Position numbers and translations under genes: made by a program. A DNA stretch of 64,000 nucleotides from contig NC_057761.1 of assembly GCF_010389155.1 (NCBI RefSeq), forward strand, positions 6,140,501 to 6,204,500. Reading direction: 5' to 3'. The notes under the pieces are model-generated. The model did not search any database, was not told the DNA's origin, and was given only the letters and a program-made list of their open reading frames with translations. Below are positions 1 through 11,659 of this stretch, piece after piece. The stretch is from Erigeron canadensis. Lineage: Eukaryota > Streptophyta > Magnoliopsida > Asterales > Asteraceae. Each line of letters begins with the position of its first letter. Within the stretch, counting starts at the first letter, position 1.

Positions 1-89
1 AAGATTCGGTCATCCTACTTTAATCAATCGGGAATTTTCCTTGCTATTAAGGAATTTCTTGTCTTACTAACAATTAGTAATTTTGAAAA
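1..89. other. left flank of Mutator-like element
   Basis: AT-rich sequence with no recognisable gene. Its last nine bases, TTTTGAAAA at 81..89, are the left target-site duplication of the adjoining transposon. Confidence 0.6.
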
Positions 90-260
90 GAGAAATGGTT
101 AGTTAGCCTAAAGAATTAGCCTAAATATTAACCTAATAATTTAAGCCAACCACCTGTCACCAATCAAAAGTTTTTAATTTCAATCCTTTTTTACCCTTAT
201 TAATTAATTAAAACAATTAAGTAAAAAACTAAATTAACACTTCTTTTGTCTGATCACTTT
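90..260. repeat. left terminal inverted repeat of MULE
   Basis: It matches the reverse complement of 3546..3715 with only scattered mismatches, including the AT-rich inner part up to ATCACTTT. It starts with G next to the 9-bp TSD. Confidence 0.9.
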
Positions 261-951
261 ACTGTATTTGTTTACGGAATGCATATTATTGATCCATCTT
301 TATTTTATAGTAATTTAAATACAACGTAAATTTAAACCAACAAATAACACAGACTACTATACATGAGTAATGTGAAGCCAATAAAAAGATATAGCTTAAT
401 TCAACAATATACTACATAAAGATACCGATAAAAGAATAGCTTGATTCAATCCATTTTTATTCAATAACTCCAAAATATTGTATAACCATCCAAAACAAAC
501 TAGACCACCACCATCTAAATGTGTACAAACATGACTATAAAACAAAAACAAAAACATGTAATCCAGTCACAACATGACTATAACAACGATCAATCTCCAT
601 GATGTCCATATTCTAAGCATGGTTCTATTGCCCAAAAAAATGCATCTGCAAAAAAACCCATCAACAAACTAAGTTGTGAGTGGACATCATGTATCTACTA
701 ATCAAATGTATCATATCCATCGTTTTCTATATAAACCAATTAAAGGCTCATGTAAATATGATATATCATTAGTTTTCTATATTCAGAGAGGTTTGCAAAG
801 AACTGGAAATTGAACTCACCTCTTATTTGCTTACTCATTAAGGTCAAAGTTGTACTTTGTTGTGCACGAGTTATCTTCATGACCACTTTTTGCATTATTA
901 CCGTTCATATTTTCACTTTCTTCAAACAGATGCATTAGATAAATTCAATAA

Positions 952-3199
952 TCAAGAAATATTAAACAAATAAAACTTCAAAATAACAAGAATACAGGGA
1001 TATAGATATAACATTACGTTTCTCTTTCTTTTTTTCTTCACATTCTTTTCTAATGTGGATTGCCTTCTTTTTGATGGCGGGCGACCTTTGCTACGCACTT
1101 GAGCGGGTTCCAACAACTTTTTAGTTGAGCTTGACACATGGTGAACATCTTCAGATATCAAAGTTACATTGCTACCAACAACCCAACTTGAATCATCGTT
1201 TAGCTTTTCCTTTGCTATGTTTATACATTTGATCAAGTAGTTATATTTTTCTTGAGAATTAGCAAATTGTGCAAGTTCGTAGAAGTTAGCACATAAGCGA
1301 TCAACTGTTTTAACTTGCTCCCCACTCTTCAAATATTCATAACAATTTCTCACAAAGTAGTGAGCATGTTTCACATCTTTCCTCCATCGAGACAAAATAT
1401 AATGTGAAGGAATTTCTTGAACTTGCATTTCAATCAAGACTTTTACCATATGCTTACAAACAATTCTTCGAAACTCAAACAAGTGACAAGAACATTTGAT
1501 ATCACATTCGAGCGCATCATAACTTACACTATAAACGACTTTTTCTTGCCCCCATGTTTCCTTTCAACAATCTTCGTCACATGAAATATAGATAGTGTAC
1601 CATTAGATTTAATCAAAATGTGATTACAAAACATCAAACCTCGCAATTCGTCTTGAAACAACTTAAATATTTCATTAGTGTAAGCTTCATGAAACTGCTT
1701 TTCAATATTAAGTCCACTAATCAATCAATATGAAGAATTCAAAGAATCATGATCAGCCCTTGTTTCTTTCTCCTCTTTGCTTTTCAATGCGTTGTCATAT
1801 TGTTCAACAAATTGCCGCAGGGAGGTTTTTGAATTAACATAACCATCAAAAAAAGCGTTCATGCTTTCACTTATTTAAGTTGTAGACATACCAGGCCAAA
1901 ACAAATTCTTTACATATATTGGCACCCAACGCTTTCGATCATTAAACAAAGAGCATAGTCACTCATTCTTTTCTAGATTGTAATCTTTCATCATTTTTAA
2001 CCAGCCATCTTCGAATTCTTGAGTAGCTATAGACTCGTACACATGGATTTTTAAGGTTCTTTTGATTTCTTTGTATTGCCTTAAGCCACCTAATTTTTCA
2101 GGGACCTTCTTTATAATATGCCAAAGGCAAAGACGATGATGTGACTCAGAGAAAACACATGCTACTGCTGCTTGCATTGATCTACATTGGTCTATTATTA
2201 TTGCTTTTGGTGGACAACCATCCATACATGCAAGCCATGACTTGAATAACCATTCATATGTTTCTTTATCCTCCACCGATAGTAAACCACATCCGAGTAA
2301 GATTGAGTGTCCATGGTGATTCACGCCAACAAAAAGAGCAAAAGGCATGTTATACCTATTAGTTAAGTATGTGCTATCAAAAGGCACAACATCTCCAAAT
2401 GACTTGTAAGTTGCCCTAGACCGTGCATCTGCCCAAAACACATTTCGAAAGCGTCCTTCATCATCTATGTCAATCACATAATAAAAACTTGGACTTCGTC
2501 TTTGCATGCGAACAAAATAATTATCCCAAGTCTCAATTATCTTACTTTCGCAATGAAGTTTCTACAATCCCTTTCACCAACATGCAAATTCTCATAACCT
2601 TGTGCTTCAATTACTAACGAGTGAAAATTTTTGTTTAACGGAATCCCGGCTGCATCATTTAGCACAAGTCTTCTCTTAGAGTATGGATCCAATTTTTTGT
2701 GACATCGTAGAAACCGTGACTTTCTAGGACTTAGAAGATGATTATGCTCCAAAAAAACATGAGAGGTGATACATTTTCCATTACCATTAACAATGACATT
2801 AATTTTCATCTTACAATCTATTTCACTCGACAATCTTGTATTTGATTCATTCTTAGGCACGTGTACACCTCCCCTGGAACATGCAAGATTGTAATAACTT
2901 TTATCACCCTCTTTTCTTGAGCTGATTTTTTGAACTCCAAAGCCGGTATCGTAGACATATTTGTAAAAAGAACAAGAAAGTTCTTCTTCTGAATCAAACT
3001 TCATACCAACTTCGGGAATATCTTGGTTATCTTGGTTGATAGTAGCATGGATTCGTTCAATATGTTCGACGACAACATCCTTAGTTTGATCAAAAGGTTC
3101 AACATTGGGAGTTGGTTCGATAGGTCCAAAACTTGGAATTTGTTCGATAAGATCAACATTGGGTATCCCAGTTGTATACTCCGTAAACAAATCAGACAT
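952..3199 (-). pseudogene. FAR1/MULE-type transposase, broken
   Basis: Domains run in family order. An N-terminal FAR1-like zinc-binding region (about 2540..3030) is followed by a MULE transposase core (about 1960..2507, with the stretch MPFALFVGVNHHGHSILLGC and a conserved CLWH). After it comes a C-terminal SWIM zinc finger near 1440..1510, with a CSC and a downstream CKH. The start at 3199 (MSDLFTEY) is chosen over an upstream ATG at 3256 because that extension is hydrophobic and unlike the family. Damage seen: a frameshift near 2520 between the FAR1 and transposase parts, a TGA stop at 1959 where the family has Trp, a TAA stop near 1875, another TGA near 1725, and a frameshift near 1527 just before the SWIM finger. 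The protein would recognise and cut the element's inverted repeats; this copy cannot make a full one. Confidence 0.85.
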
Positions 3200-3545
3200 G
3201 CTACTCAAAAGAGAAATAGAATACATTACAAAAGCAACATACGATATATTTTGCAATAAAGTTTATCATGCTAAATAAATAAATAAAGTACTAAGATAAT
3301 TATCTATGCATAGGATAATAATATATGCTATGACAATATATAGTTAGACAAATAGAATGGATTCAGCTTCATTATACATGCATAACTGGTATATATACAT
3401 ATATCATATATGTATGTTGATTAAATAAAAACTTAATTGACAAGATTCTATACATTAGAAACTTACTTTAATTTAGAGGCCAAAAAGACGGGGCGGTGGT
3501 TGCGTGATGAAAGTCGGGCGGATGAAAATAGGTTTAGGGAATGTC

Positions 3546-3715
3546 AAAGTGATGAGACGAAAGAAGTGTTAATTTAGTTTTTTACTTAATTGTTTTAATA
3601 AATTAATAAGGTAAAAACGGATTTAAAATAAAAACTTTTGATTGATGACAGGTGGTTGGCTTAAATTATTAGGTTAATATTTAGGCTAATTTTTTAGGCT
3701 AACTAATCATTTCTC
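3546..3715. repeat. right terminal inverted repeat of MULE
   Basis: Inverted partner of 90..260. It ends in CATTTCTC, followed by TTTTGAAAA at 3716..3724. Confidence 0.9.
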
Positions 3716-3892
3716 TTTTGAAAAATTCAAAAGTTGCTTTTGTTAAATATTTTTAAAGCTAGGTATACAAACTTAATTTTGTAAAAGAAATTCTGACTTG
3801 TGATTTATTTGGATATGGATTATTAAGAAAGTCAAAAAGTCAAAGTAAGAAAACTTATTCAATTTATGTCCCTTGGTTGCAGTCAATTTTAA

Positions 3893-4332
3893 GGCCTCTC
3901 CTTATAAGGACTGGGGTCCTGGAGAGTCCTGACTGCCACATCAGCAGGACTCCCTTCAGGACTTCCTCCATGACTCTCCCTGCCTGTAAGACAGCTTCTT
4001 CAGAACTTCTTCGCCACATCATCATTTCTTTTTTCATTTTCTTTTAAATACATTTAACCAAACTATAACTTTAACATTAAAACACACCCATTTATATAAA
4101 AAAACACATTAAATTAAAAAAAAAACACACTAACATTTATTTAAAAAAAAAAAAAAGATTACAACACAAATTGTTTTTTTATCCGTTGCAAATTTACCCC
4201 CACATGGAGTGTTCACGGGAGTCCCTGCGAGGACTAAAGCATAGGACGCAAGGTTATAGATGCTCGCTTCCAATGGGAGTCTTCGTCTTCGAGAGACAGG
4301 ACGCATGAAGGAAGTCCTTTTAAGAATAGGCC
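3893..4332. mobile_element. PIF/Harbinger-type MITE
   Basis: A 440-bp non-coding element with imperfect inverted ends, GGCCTCTCCTTATAAGGAC on the left and GGCCTATTCTTAAAAGGAC read inward from the right. It is flanked by TAA on both sides (3890..3892 and 4333..4335), the 3-bp TSD typical of Harbinger elements. The end resembles that of the Harbinger relic whose right end is at 39025 (GGCC then TATAAGG, with TGCCAC shortly inside), so it may be a deletion derivative of a related family. Confidence 0.75.
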
Positions 4333-4359
4333 TAAGTATCCCACTCTCCTTTGTCTTCC

Positions 4360-5215
4360 TAATCTCATGACAAAGATAAAGAAAAAAATTAACTGCCCCT
4401 TTTCTTTTTTGCCTGGTTGTGGAACTATCAATCACCAGATCGATCGACTTTCGATTCCCTCCGTTTTCTCTTACTTTTCCAATTCTCAACTTTTCTCCAA
4501 AGATGGCGGTTACTTGACGGTTACCTTTCTTTGGTTCATGATTTCAAATCAGCCAACATATATGTCGCAATATCCTTCAATCGTTCTTAATTCCCCTTTG
4601 ATTGATTAAGGTTTGCACAGAATTAAAAAATATTTTGTTTCGCGTTCTTGGTTCCAATCAACAATTTTTGAATTCTGGCCAAAAACTGTCGCATGTGTTC
4701 TTCTATGGCGGTGGTGGTGGTGGTTTCTGGTTCACTTACAAGCGGTGGTGGTTCTATTGTTTTCTTCTAATCGTTGATGAAGAAGAATGTTAAATCACAC
4801 CCGCTTCTTTCTTTCTTTCGTTCTTGCGGTTAATTCAACAGAAGGCGGCGGTTTCACTCCTCTCTTTTTTCTTGCAATTCACAAGCTTAAATCGAGCCTG
4901 ATGCTCTGATGCCAATTGTTGGAATTAATCTTGCAATAAATCACAGGTATGTATGACTAAACACGCTATTCGATTGATACTTAGGAATTTGTTTAGATAA
5001 ACATACAGACTTTCATGGGTATATAACGTTTTGTTTGTACAAACACACACACACTTTTGTGTCATGCTACACATATATATAGTTTTCTAAGGGGTGTCTC
5101 TAACAGTCATGTCGGTTTGTTGAATGGGTGCCAAGACAGTTACATAACTGTCTGCCCTTTTACATTTACGTAGGCAACCCCTTATTTTGACACATATACA
5201 TGCTAGACTCTAACA
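4360..5215 (-). mobile_element. truncated Copia-type LTR retrotransposon (LTR, primer site, leader)
   Basis: A 299-bp LTR at 4917..5215 reads TGTTGGAATT to CTCTAACA on the plus strand. A primer-binding site complementary to initiator tRNA-Met lies at 4903..4914 (TGGCATCAGAGC on the minus strand), two bases from the LTR. The element therefore runs on the minus strand, and 4360..4900 would be its untranslated leader. No gag, pol or second LTR follows; the copy is truncated close to the Harbinger MITE. Confidence 0.7.
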
Positions 5216-5440
5216 TACTTTTCGAACTCGACACAATTAACCCAAAGTTTAGGTTAATAATCAACAAACAATAATAGACTCGTTCAAAAATGAAGTTATC
5301 ATCTAGATGACAATATATGTTATTTGAATAATTAAGTAAAACTTTGTTAAACCATGTAGTCGTTAACCTCTTTAAAGCTCTAGTCATAGTCATTGAAGCT
5401 CTTGAATCGAAAAGAAGAAACTTTTCTTGGGGATGTTTGA
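5216..5440. other. unassigned AT-rich spacer
   Basis: Sits between the truncated LTR and the LINE scrap. No coding or repeat signal was recognised. Confidence 0.4.
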
Positions 5441-5600
5441 ATGCGCTTTAAAAGATCAAATGGAACACTATATATATGTTCCCCTAAAGAGAATAGGGGT
5501 CTTGGTCTCATCTCTCTTCGAGACTCGAATATTGCACTGTTTACCAAATGGTGGTGGCGGAGAATCACAAGCTTTGTGGAGGCGGGTGATTATGTCTTTT
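5441..5600 (+). pseudogene. LINE reverse transcriptase scrap
   Basis: A short in-frame piece at 5477..5560 reads SPKENRGLGLISLRDSNIAL and ends in KWWWR, the signature just after the reverse transcriptase of plant L1-type LINEs (usually GGLGV.SL..N.ALL.KW.WR). Nothing recognisable precedes it; downstream coding decays at once. Confidence 0.6.
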
Positions 5601-5746
5601 GCTGTTTAAACAGGTCTTGGGTATGTGAAACAGTAATTACCCCGATTTCATTTAATCGAAGACGACTTCACTTGGGAGCATTACCTTTAGCTGGGTTTCT
5701 TATTTACTCTAAAATCCTTCTCTTAATACAAATTCTAGTTATACAC

Positions 5747-6384
5747 TGAAAGTCCCTAGTTTGCAACGATCAAAACAAATTAAACAATAGATATAAGATA
5801 AGAAAGTAAACACGTTTAACTATATGTATATATTAATTAAACAGTGAATACATGGTTGGTTTACAAAGAAGAAAAAGAAAAATACTTGTTAAGATTTTGA
5901 CACACAAAAACTTAAATGTTCTACAATAATAATAAGGAACACACAAAGTGACAATTGCAGAACTACACCAACAAGAGTTGCGGCTAGGTCAAGTGATTCC
6001 TTATATAGGCAGAGATGAGAATCACATGACAACCCAATAGATGTTGACACCTCAAGGTTGTCAACCATCTATTGGTGGATCTCTCAGATCTGCAAGGCTC
6101 TCTGTCTTCATCTTGTTTGTTTCCAAATCCGGTATGAAAGAGAAAGACCCAGGTACCGTTTTGGTACATGATCACATGTTTTCAATCTTCTTGATCAATA
6201 CGTGTCTTGGGACCAATATTCTTATCTTCATTTTCCTGCTAATTTCTGACTTACAAAAACTAGGCAATGAGTCATCGAACTTATCTTTAAATTGAAGATA
6301 ATATTGATCGCTGAAAGATCGCTGACAAAGCCACTTGCTGAAGAAGAGACTTGCTGAGTCTCTCAGCGAATCCATATCTCAACA
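5747..6384 (-). repeat. 3' LTR of the Sirevirus-like element
   Basis: Same length as the right LTR, 638 bp, differing by scattered single bases. Preceded by TACAC, the left TSD. Confidence 0.92.
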
Positions 6385-6397
6385 ATCTTCCCCTATT
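6385..6397 (-). other. polypurine tract before 3' LTR
   Basis: Minus-strand AATAGGGGAAGAT directly abuts the 3' LTR. It would prime plus-strand DNA synthesis. Confidence 0.7.
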
Positions 6398-6528
6398 CGC
6401 TGAGGAGACTTAGCTGAGTAAAAGACTTGCACTAACAAGTATTTGACAAGAGATTTTTTGGTAGAATGCTGATTTTATATATGACAAACAATTTACAAAT
6501 ACAGCAAAGTAAAGTTACAAATATTTAT

Positions 6529-9500
6529 CTACTCCCACACAGATTCTTGCTTTGCTTCAATGAAGGCCTTGTCCTTTTGTCTTTCAGACTTCATTAGTTC
6601 TTGATCAATTAACTTGATGAATCTTGGATTGTTTGAAGTCCTTGAGCAATACTTTCTTAATTTAACAAGATATCCAGAGGGAGCGATGGGAATTTCACTG
6701 GTCCTGAAGAAAAGTTCATGACCATGAACATTGCAAAAACAGAAGCCTCCCAGATCTTCACTATACAACCCTTCCACGAACAATAATCTTGAAGGCATGC
6801 GATGATTCCTCCCCAATATCAAATTTTGGTAAAGCTCTAAGCATAGTGGGGAGGGAGGAAGTAACCTGACCAGATGCTGTCCTCTTGACACCACTTCTAG
6901 GTTGCTGAGGAGGAGGAGGATATGGATGTTTGGAAGCGCTGAGCAAGGAGTCTTCAACCTTGTATTTCTTTTCCAACCTACTTGTTTGCTTGATCTGGTC
7001 ACCAGCCATCTTCAGTAATGGATCATACACAGCAGTCTTATTGTCCTTTATCAGCTTGTAGATCTCGATCCATTCAGTGGGCCCAAGAGTGTCTAATTTG
7101 ACATTCTTTAGAGTAAACATCCTGGGCACACCTTTCCTTTGTATTTGAAGATTCATTCCTTGCTGAGTAAGAGAAGGCTTGACCCACAAGATCTCTTCAT
7201 TTCTTTGCCTTCTTTCTCTTGAGTCAAGATAAGTCTGTCGTGCATTGTTCTTCTCAGCAAAGAATTCTTCTTCTTTCTTCCTTAATGCCTCCAAGCCACC
7301 AGACTGCTGAGCAAGTCTTTTTGTTTCTTCATCAGCATTCTTAAGTTCTTCACCAAAAATCTGCTTACTTATGAACTTTTGAGAGAGCTCTTCTTGAATT
7401 TTCTTTTGCTTCAACTCTTCTTGAATGACAATCTCTGTTGGAGTAAGTTCAGCAGTTGCTGGTGGGAAAGATGAGGCTTTGGGAAAAGCTCCAGACATGA
7501 GTTTTTCTTGTTGTTCCCTTGCTGATGTAAAAACTTTGAGTGGCTTGCTTTGAATAGACATAACTGCTTTGCCCTTGTCTTTGCTAGCAAACCTTTTTAC
7601 TAGTGCAGCGTGGAACTCGTCAGTTGGCCTGAAGGAAGACACATTTATTGGCCTCGCTGGCACATCCTCAACGGCCTTCTTTTCAACTTCAGCTTGCTCC
7701 CCCTCAACAGTTGCTGCCGGTTCTACAACCTTCTCATCATTATCATTATTATTTTATTCTTGGAGAGCATCTTTCACATTATCATTTTTGGTTGCTGGAA
7801 TCTCCTCAGCAGTATTCTCCCCCTTGGAAGTAGCATAGGAACCAACTACTTCCACCTTTTCTTTCTTGAGGAGACCTAGCATTTCAGTCATTAAGCCCTT
7901 AAGGCTGCCCACTTCTTCTTCCAATTTCTTGGTCCTGCTGACAGACTCATCAAGGACCTTTTTGTCAACAGCGACCTGGAAGGGGGACTTGGAAAAGAGT
8001 GAAGTTTTAAGAGAGGAGATTTCATTTGTGAGAGTGGTGAGAAAGTTATTTTGACTATGAGATAATTAGTTTATTGAGTGTTGTAGTTGAGTGAGATGAG
8101 CGGTGAAAAGAATGTTGGATTGGGAGAGTTGTTCAAGCGATGATAAAAGACCAGGCGTTTCATTGGCCATCGCTGATTTGGCAATTTGTTCTTTCAAGTT
8201 ATCAAGCGAGACAGAAATGGAAAAGTTAGAAACACTGACCCTTTTCATGTTAGCATCAAGTAAGTTTTGATTGCCATGAAGGAGGCGCTCATGAGAGAGA
8301 GTTTGAGCATGCCGAGCCTTTGTAATTTGAAAGATAGCATCCTTTTGCTCAGCAAGCTCATCAATAATAGTGTCATTTCCAGCAACCACATCCTTAAGTT
8401 TAAAGTGTACTTCCTTGTACACATTTGCCACTTGATCAACCAACCAACCATATAAATAGCCTTGCCTGTTTCCCTGGCTTTGACAAATTTGTACTCTCCT
8501 CAAAAGTTCATGTAGTTGGCATGTCTCTACATAATCAAGTCCAGGTACTTGGACAGCAGTGAAGGCTGTCTGAAGTTCCTCATCAGCTAGAGGAACCTGA
8601 AGACACTTCAGCGAGATAGGGTACCTGGCACATGGTATTTTGGAGAAGTCTGGATGATGAAGAGGAGGCACTTCCATAATAATGTCAGCATCAACTTCTT
8701 CAGTTTTAGCATAGGCACCTGGCCTAATCCTTTGCTTATAGCACAAGTCTTTTCTTCTTGTCAACTCCTCTTCAGAAACATCACTTTGGAATTCTCCATA
8801 GTGACCTACTTGATCAAATTCAGCTGTGGGCCTTGGAGAGAAGCTAGGAGGAGGAGGCATCTCAGCCAAGAAGATAGGGAGCTCTTCATCATGCTTGGGA
8901 GAAGAAGCCATGATAATATAACCCAAATCATTAGCCAAAAAATCACCAACAATAACTTCTTCTTCACTTTCTTCAGCGGCAGCGAGTGTAACTTCAGCAT
9001 GTGAATCTTGTGGATCGAACTCGCTGCCATTGTCATCCTCCATCTCAAGATTTGCAAAAATGTCTCGGTCCCTGCACAAACAGTTTCCGAGACATTTATT
9101 GGTAAAGGGGAAAGGGAACCTGGTGCCTCAACCTCAGTGTGTTGTTCCACTGGGATATCATCAGCCGTAGAGGGTGTTGACTCTAGCATCACCTATGATC
9201 TGGCTGCTGTCAACGACTCAGAGGGTATATGAGAAGAAGAGGAAGTATTTGGGGGTAGATTTGGACTTTGACCTCTAGTGGGTTGGGGTGACCCAATATC
9301 TTCACCAACCTCACCTAAAGAAGTTTGAGGCGGTTGCTTGTTGTTCCCGTTTAACTTATCAACAGTATGTTGGGAGACTGTTGATGGGATGGTTGGGGTA
9401 CTAATGTCCTTGGGCGATGAGGACATCCTAACCTTGGGTTTGCCCTTTGATACACTCCGCTTACGTTTTGGGACGTCAGCGAAGGGTGAAGATTGTAGAT

Positions 9501-10589
9501 TTTGTGTTGGGGACGTTGCCTTAGGTTTACTTTTAATCTTAGTAGAGGCTTTGGAGGTCGCTGGGGGGTTTATCAGCGAACCAGCCTCATAAGGCATTTC
9601 AGCGTCCACAGCGACTGTATCAGCCACTTCATTAGAAAGAAGTGCTACCTCCCAGTCGCTGTCTTTGGGGTATAAAGAAGAGTTTAGAGAGAAGAGTAGC
9701 TCTTTCATATGAACAGTGAGGCGAGCAACCAAATGTTCAGCAGGTTGCTTGTATATGTTGTTGCCGACCCTTACTACTTGAATTGTGGCAACATTCGGCA
9801 AGTCATACTCATCACCCAGCACCTCTTTGAAGACAAGGGAGAAAATTCTCACCAAAGGCACCGTGTGGGATCTGTTGTTAAGGGTGATCTTGTGCTTCAT
9901 GTCATTGAAGATCAACAAGGCATAATCCACAAATCTTCCTTCAGCGAGAGCGTGGATAATAGGCATCGAAGTTGTAGATGCCTGATTATAAGATCCAGAG
10001 TTTCCACCCATACACTGGATCACATGAGTGAAGAGAACTCTCCAGATCCCGGGGAGATTTTGTTTCAAGGGATTGCTTGGGATCACCGGAGGGTTCCTCA
10101 GGTTATGATTATACCCTATTGAAGGCAGTCATGCCTTCCATTCATCATCACCAGGAGCTTCCACAAATGCATTATCATTATTCTCTTGTGGGAAGTGAAA
10201 AGTTTGACGTATTGATGCTGGAGTGATGGTAATAGTTTTCGTTCCTTCTCGAACCGTGCCAGAGATAGACTGGATGGACTCATCAAAACTACATGTCCAC
10301 CAGAACTCTCGAAGAAGATGAATATAAATCTTCTCCGGATCTGCCATTATACAGTAACTGGCAGGGGAAGCATGGATGAAATCCAGCATTGGCTTATATC
10401 CTTTTGTACCTTTTGGTACGTCAGACGAGCCGAGATGGTTATTAGGTTTAAAAACCATCTCTGATGCAGTAAAAGAGATTTTAGAAGATTTGATAACATT
10501 TAAAGAAGGAGAATAAGAAGAAGAATTTAAGATTTTGGAATTTGTTCAGTGGCGGCGGAAGCGGATGGAGTTTCGGATGAGGAAGTCAT
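6529..10589 (-). pseudogene. long envelope-like ORF of the Sirevirus-like element, broken
   Basis: An extra ORF of roughly 1,300 codons after pol. The start at 10589 (MTSSSETPSAS) follows the putative promoter; MVFKPNNHLG at 10458 is a later in-frame Met after a frameshift near 10530. An N-terminal globular part (9650..10460) contains LREFWWT and MGGNSGSYNQAS and shares its pattern with the ORF at 31197..34124. Next comes a Ser/Pro/Lys-rich stretch (9190..9600), an acidic region (8700..9080), coiled coil (8070..8450 and 7200..7480), and a conserved C-terminus ending ESVWE. Damage: a TGA at 10129, a frame change near 9190, a stop at 8066, another near 7753 and a frameshift near 6800. No signal peptide or strong membrane helix was seen, so an envelope role rests only on position and family precedent. 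Confidence 0.7.
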
Positions 10590-10741
10590 TTAAAAGATTT
10601 AGTATGGGGATTGGAAGATGAAAAGATCAAAAGAAGGAGATAATATGATTAAGAAAAGATGAACAGTTTGAGAGATTTTAAGAGATTTGAGAGAAGATGA
10701 ATAGTTGAAAGAAAGCGTGAAAGTGGAAATATGAGTATGAG

Positions 10742-10782
10742 TTTATATATAGGGTATGGTGATGGAACACGATTGGTCAAAT
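10742..10782 (-). promoter_or_regulatory. putative internal promoter of the envelope-like ORF
   Basis: On the minus strand a TATA box CTATATATAAAC (10742..10753) lies about 25 bases after a CCAATC box (near 10771..10777). A pyrimidine-rich leader of about 150 bases without coding follows, then the ATG at 10589. This resembles an ordinary plant RNA polymerase II promoter rather than LTR read-through. Inference from motifs only. Confidence 0.45.
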
Positions 10783-11295
10783 GAAAAGACAAAAAAAAGT
10801 TTTCTCTCTCTCCACGTTTTCAAACTGTATAGTTGTTTTTAACAACAGTCAAAGATATATGTATATAAAAAATAAAAAATATTTCTTTGAGTAACGTTTT
10901 AAAAAAAATATTTACAAATACTTGAGTTTACGCCGTATGCGTCAGACAGAGCCAGACAGTCAGATGTACAGTAACAGCCTGAAGTGGACAGGTGACGTAC
11001 TCAAGAGAAACAAGTGGGTAAATTTTTAGTTTTGAATTATATAACATATGGCTCAAAAGAGTGCCACATCACCAACATAGTTGCATCCGAAATAGTTAGT
11101 TTCAGATGTAGTCCTATGTTTTATTTAATATCGAAAAGATATACATGAAAATAATTTATTTATAAAATGTTTCAGCACCTCTTTTTAAGAGAATGATTTA
11201 ATTTTGGTGCTGAGACATATTTTTAGAGAATAAAGGTCAGCGATCTTATGACTAACATAAGGTCGCTGATAAAACAATTTGGCAAATTGTCAGCC

Positions 11296-11613
11296 ATCAA
11301 CGGATTTTACAAGTATTTACCAACAGCCGTTTGCTGATGGACTAGATGAAGACTTTTAGTTCTTCATTGCTTTTATTTTGCATTTTCCTAAAGCAACAAG
11401 GATCAACGGATTTTAGAAGTCTTTACCAATAACCGTTTGCTATTGGACTAGATGGAAACTTTTGGCTATCCATTGCCTTTGTTTTGCTTTTTCCCAAAGC
11501 AACAAGGATCAACGGATTTTAAAAGTCTTTACCAATAACCGTTTGCTATTGGACTAGATGGAAACTTTTGGCTTTCCATTGCCTTTGTTTTGCTTTTTCC
11601 CAAAGCAACAGGG
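11296..11613 (-). repeat. three tandem 106-bp repeats downstream of pol
   Basis: ATCAACGGATTTTA recurs at 11296, 11402 and 11508, giving three units of exactly 106 bp; a partial fourth start is at 11614. Each unit has an inner near-palindrome around GCTATTGGACTAGATGG. The array lies between pol and the envelope-like ORF. Confidence 0.9.
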
Positions 11614-11659
11614 ATCAGCGAGTAAGACAAACTCACTTGCTGAGTAGCAGACATGACAA

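Larger units (their letters stand above)
90..3715 (-). mobile_element. full-length Mutator-like (MULE) DNA transposon, FAR1-type
   Basis: The element is bounded by long terminal inverted repeats of about 170 bp, both reading inward from GAGAAATG. They are flanked by a perfect 9-bp direct repeat TTTTGAAAA (81..89 and 3716..3724), the TSD length expected of Mutator-like elements. Inside, on the minus strand, lies one transposase gene of the FAR1/FHY3-related class. Both ends and the TSD are preserved, but the transposase has several inactivating changes, so the copy could move only if supplied with transposase from elsewhere. Confidence 0.93.
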
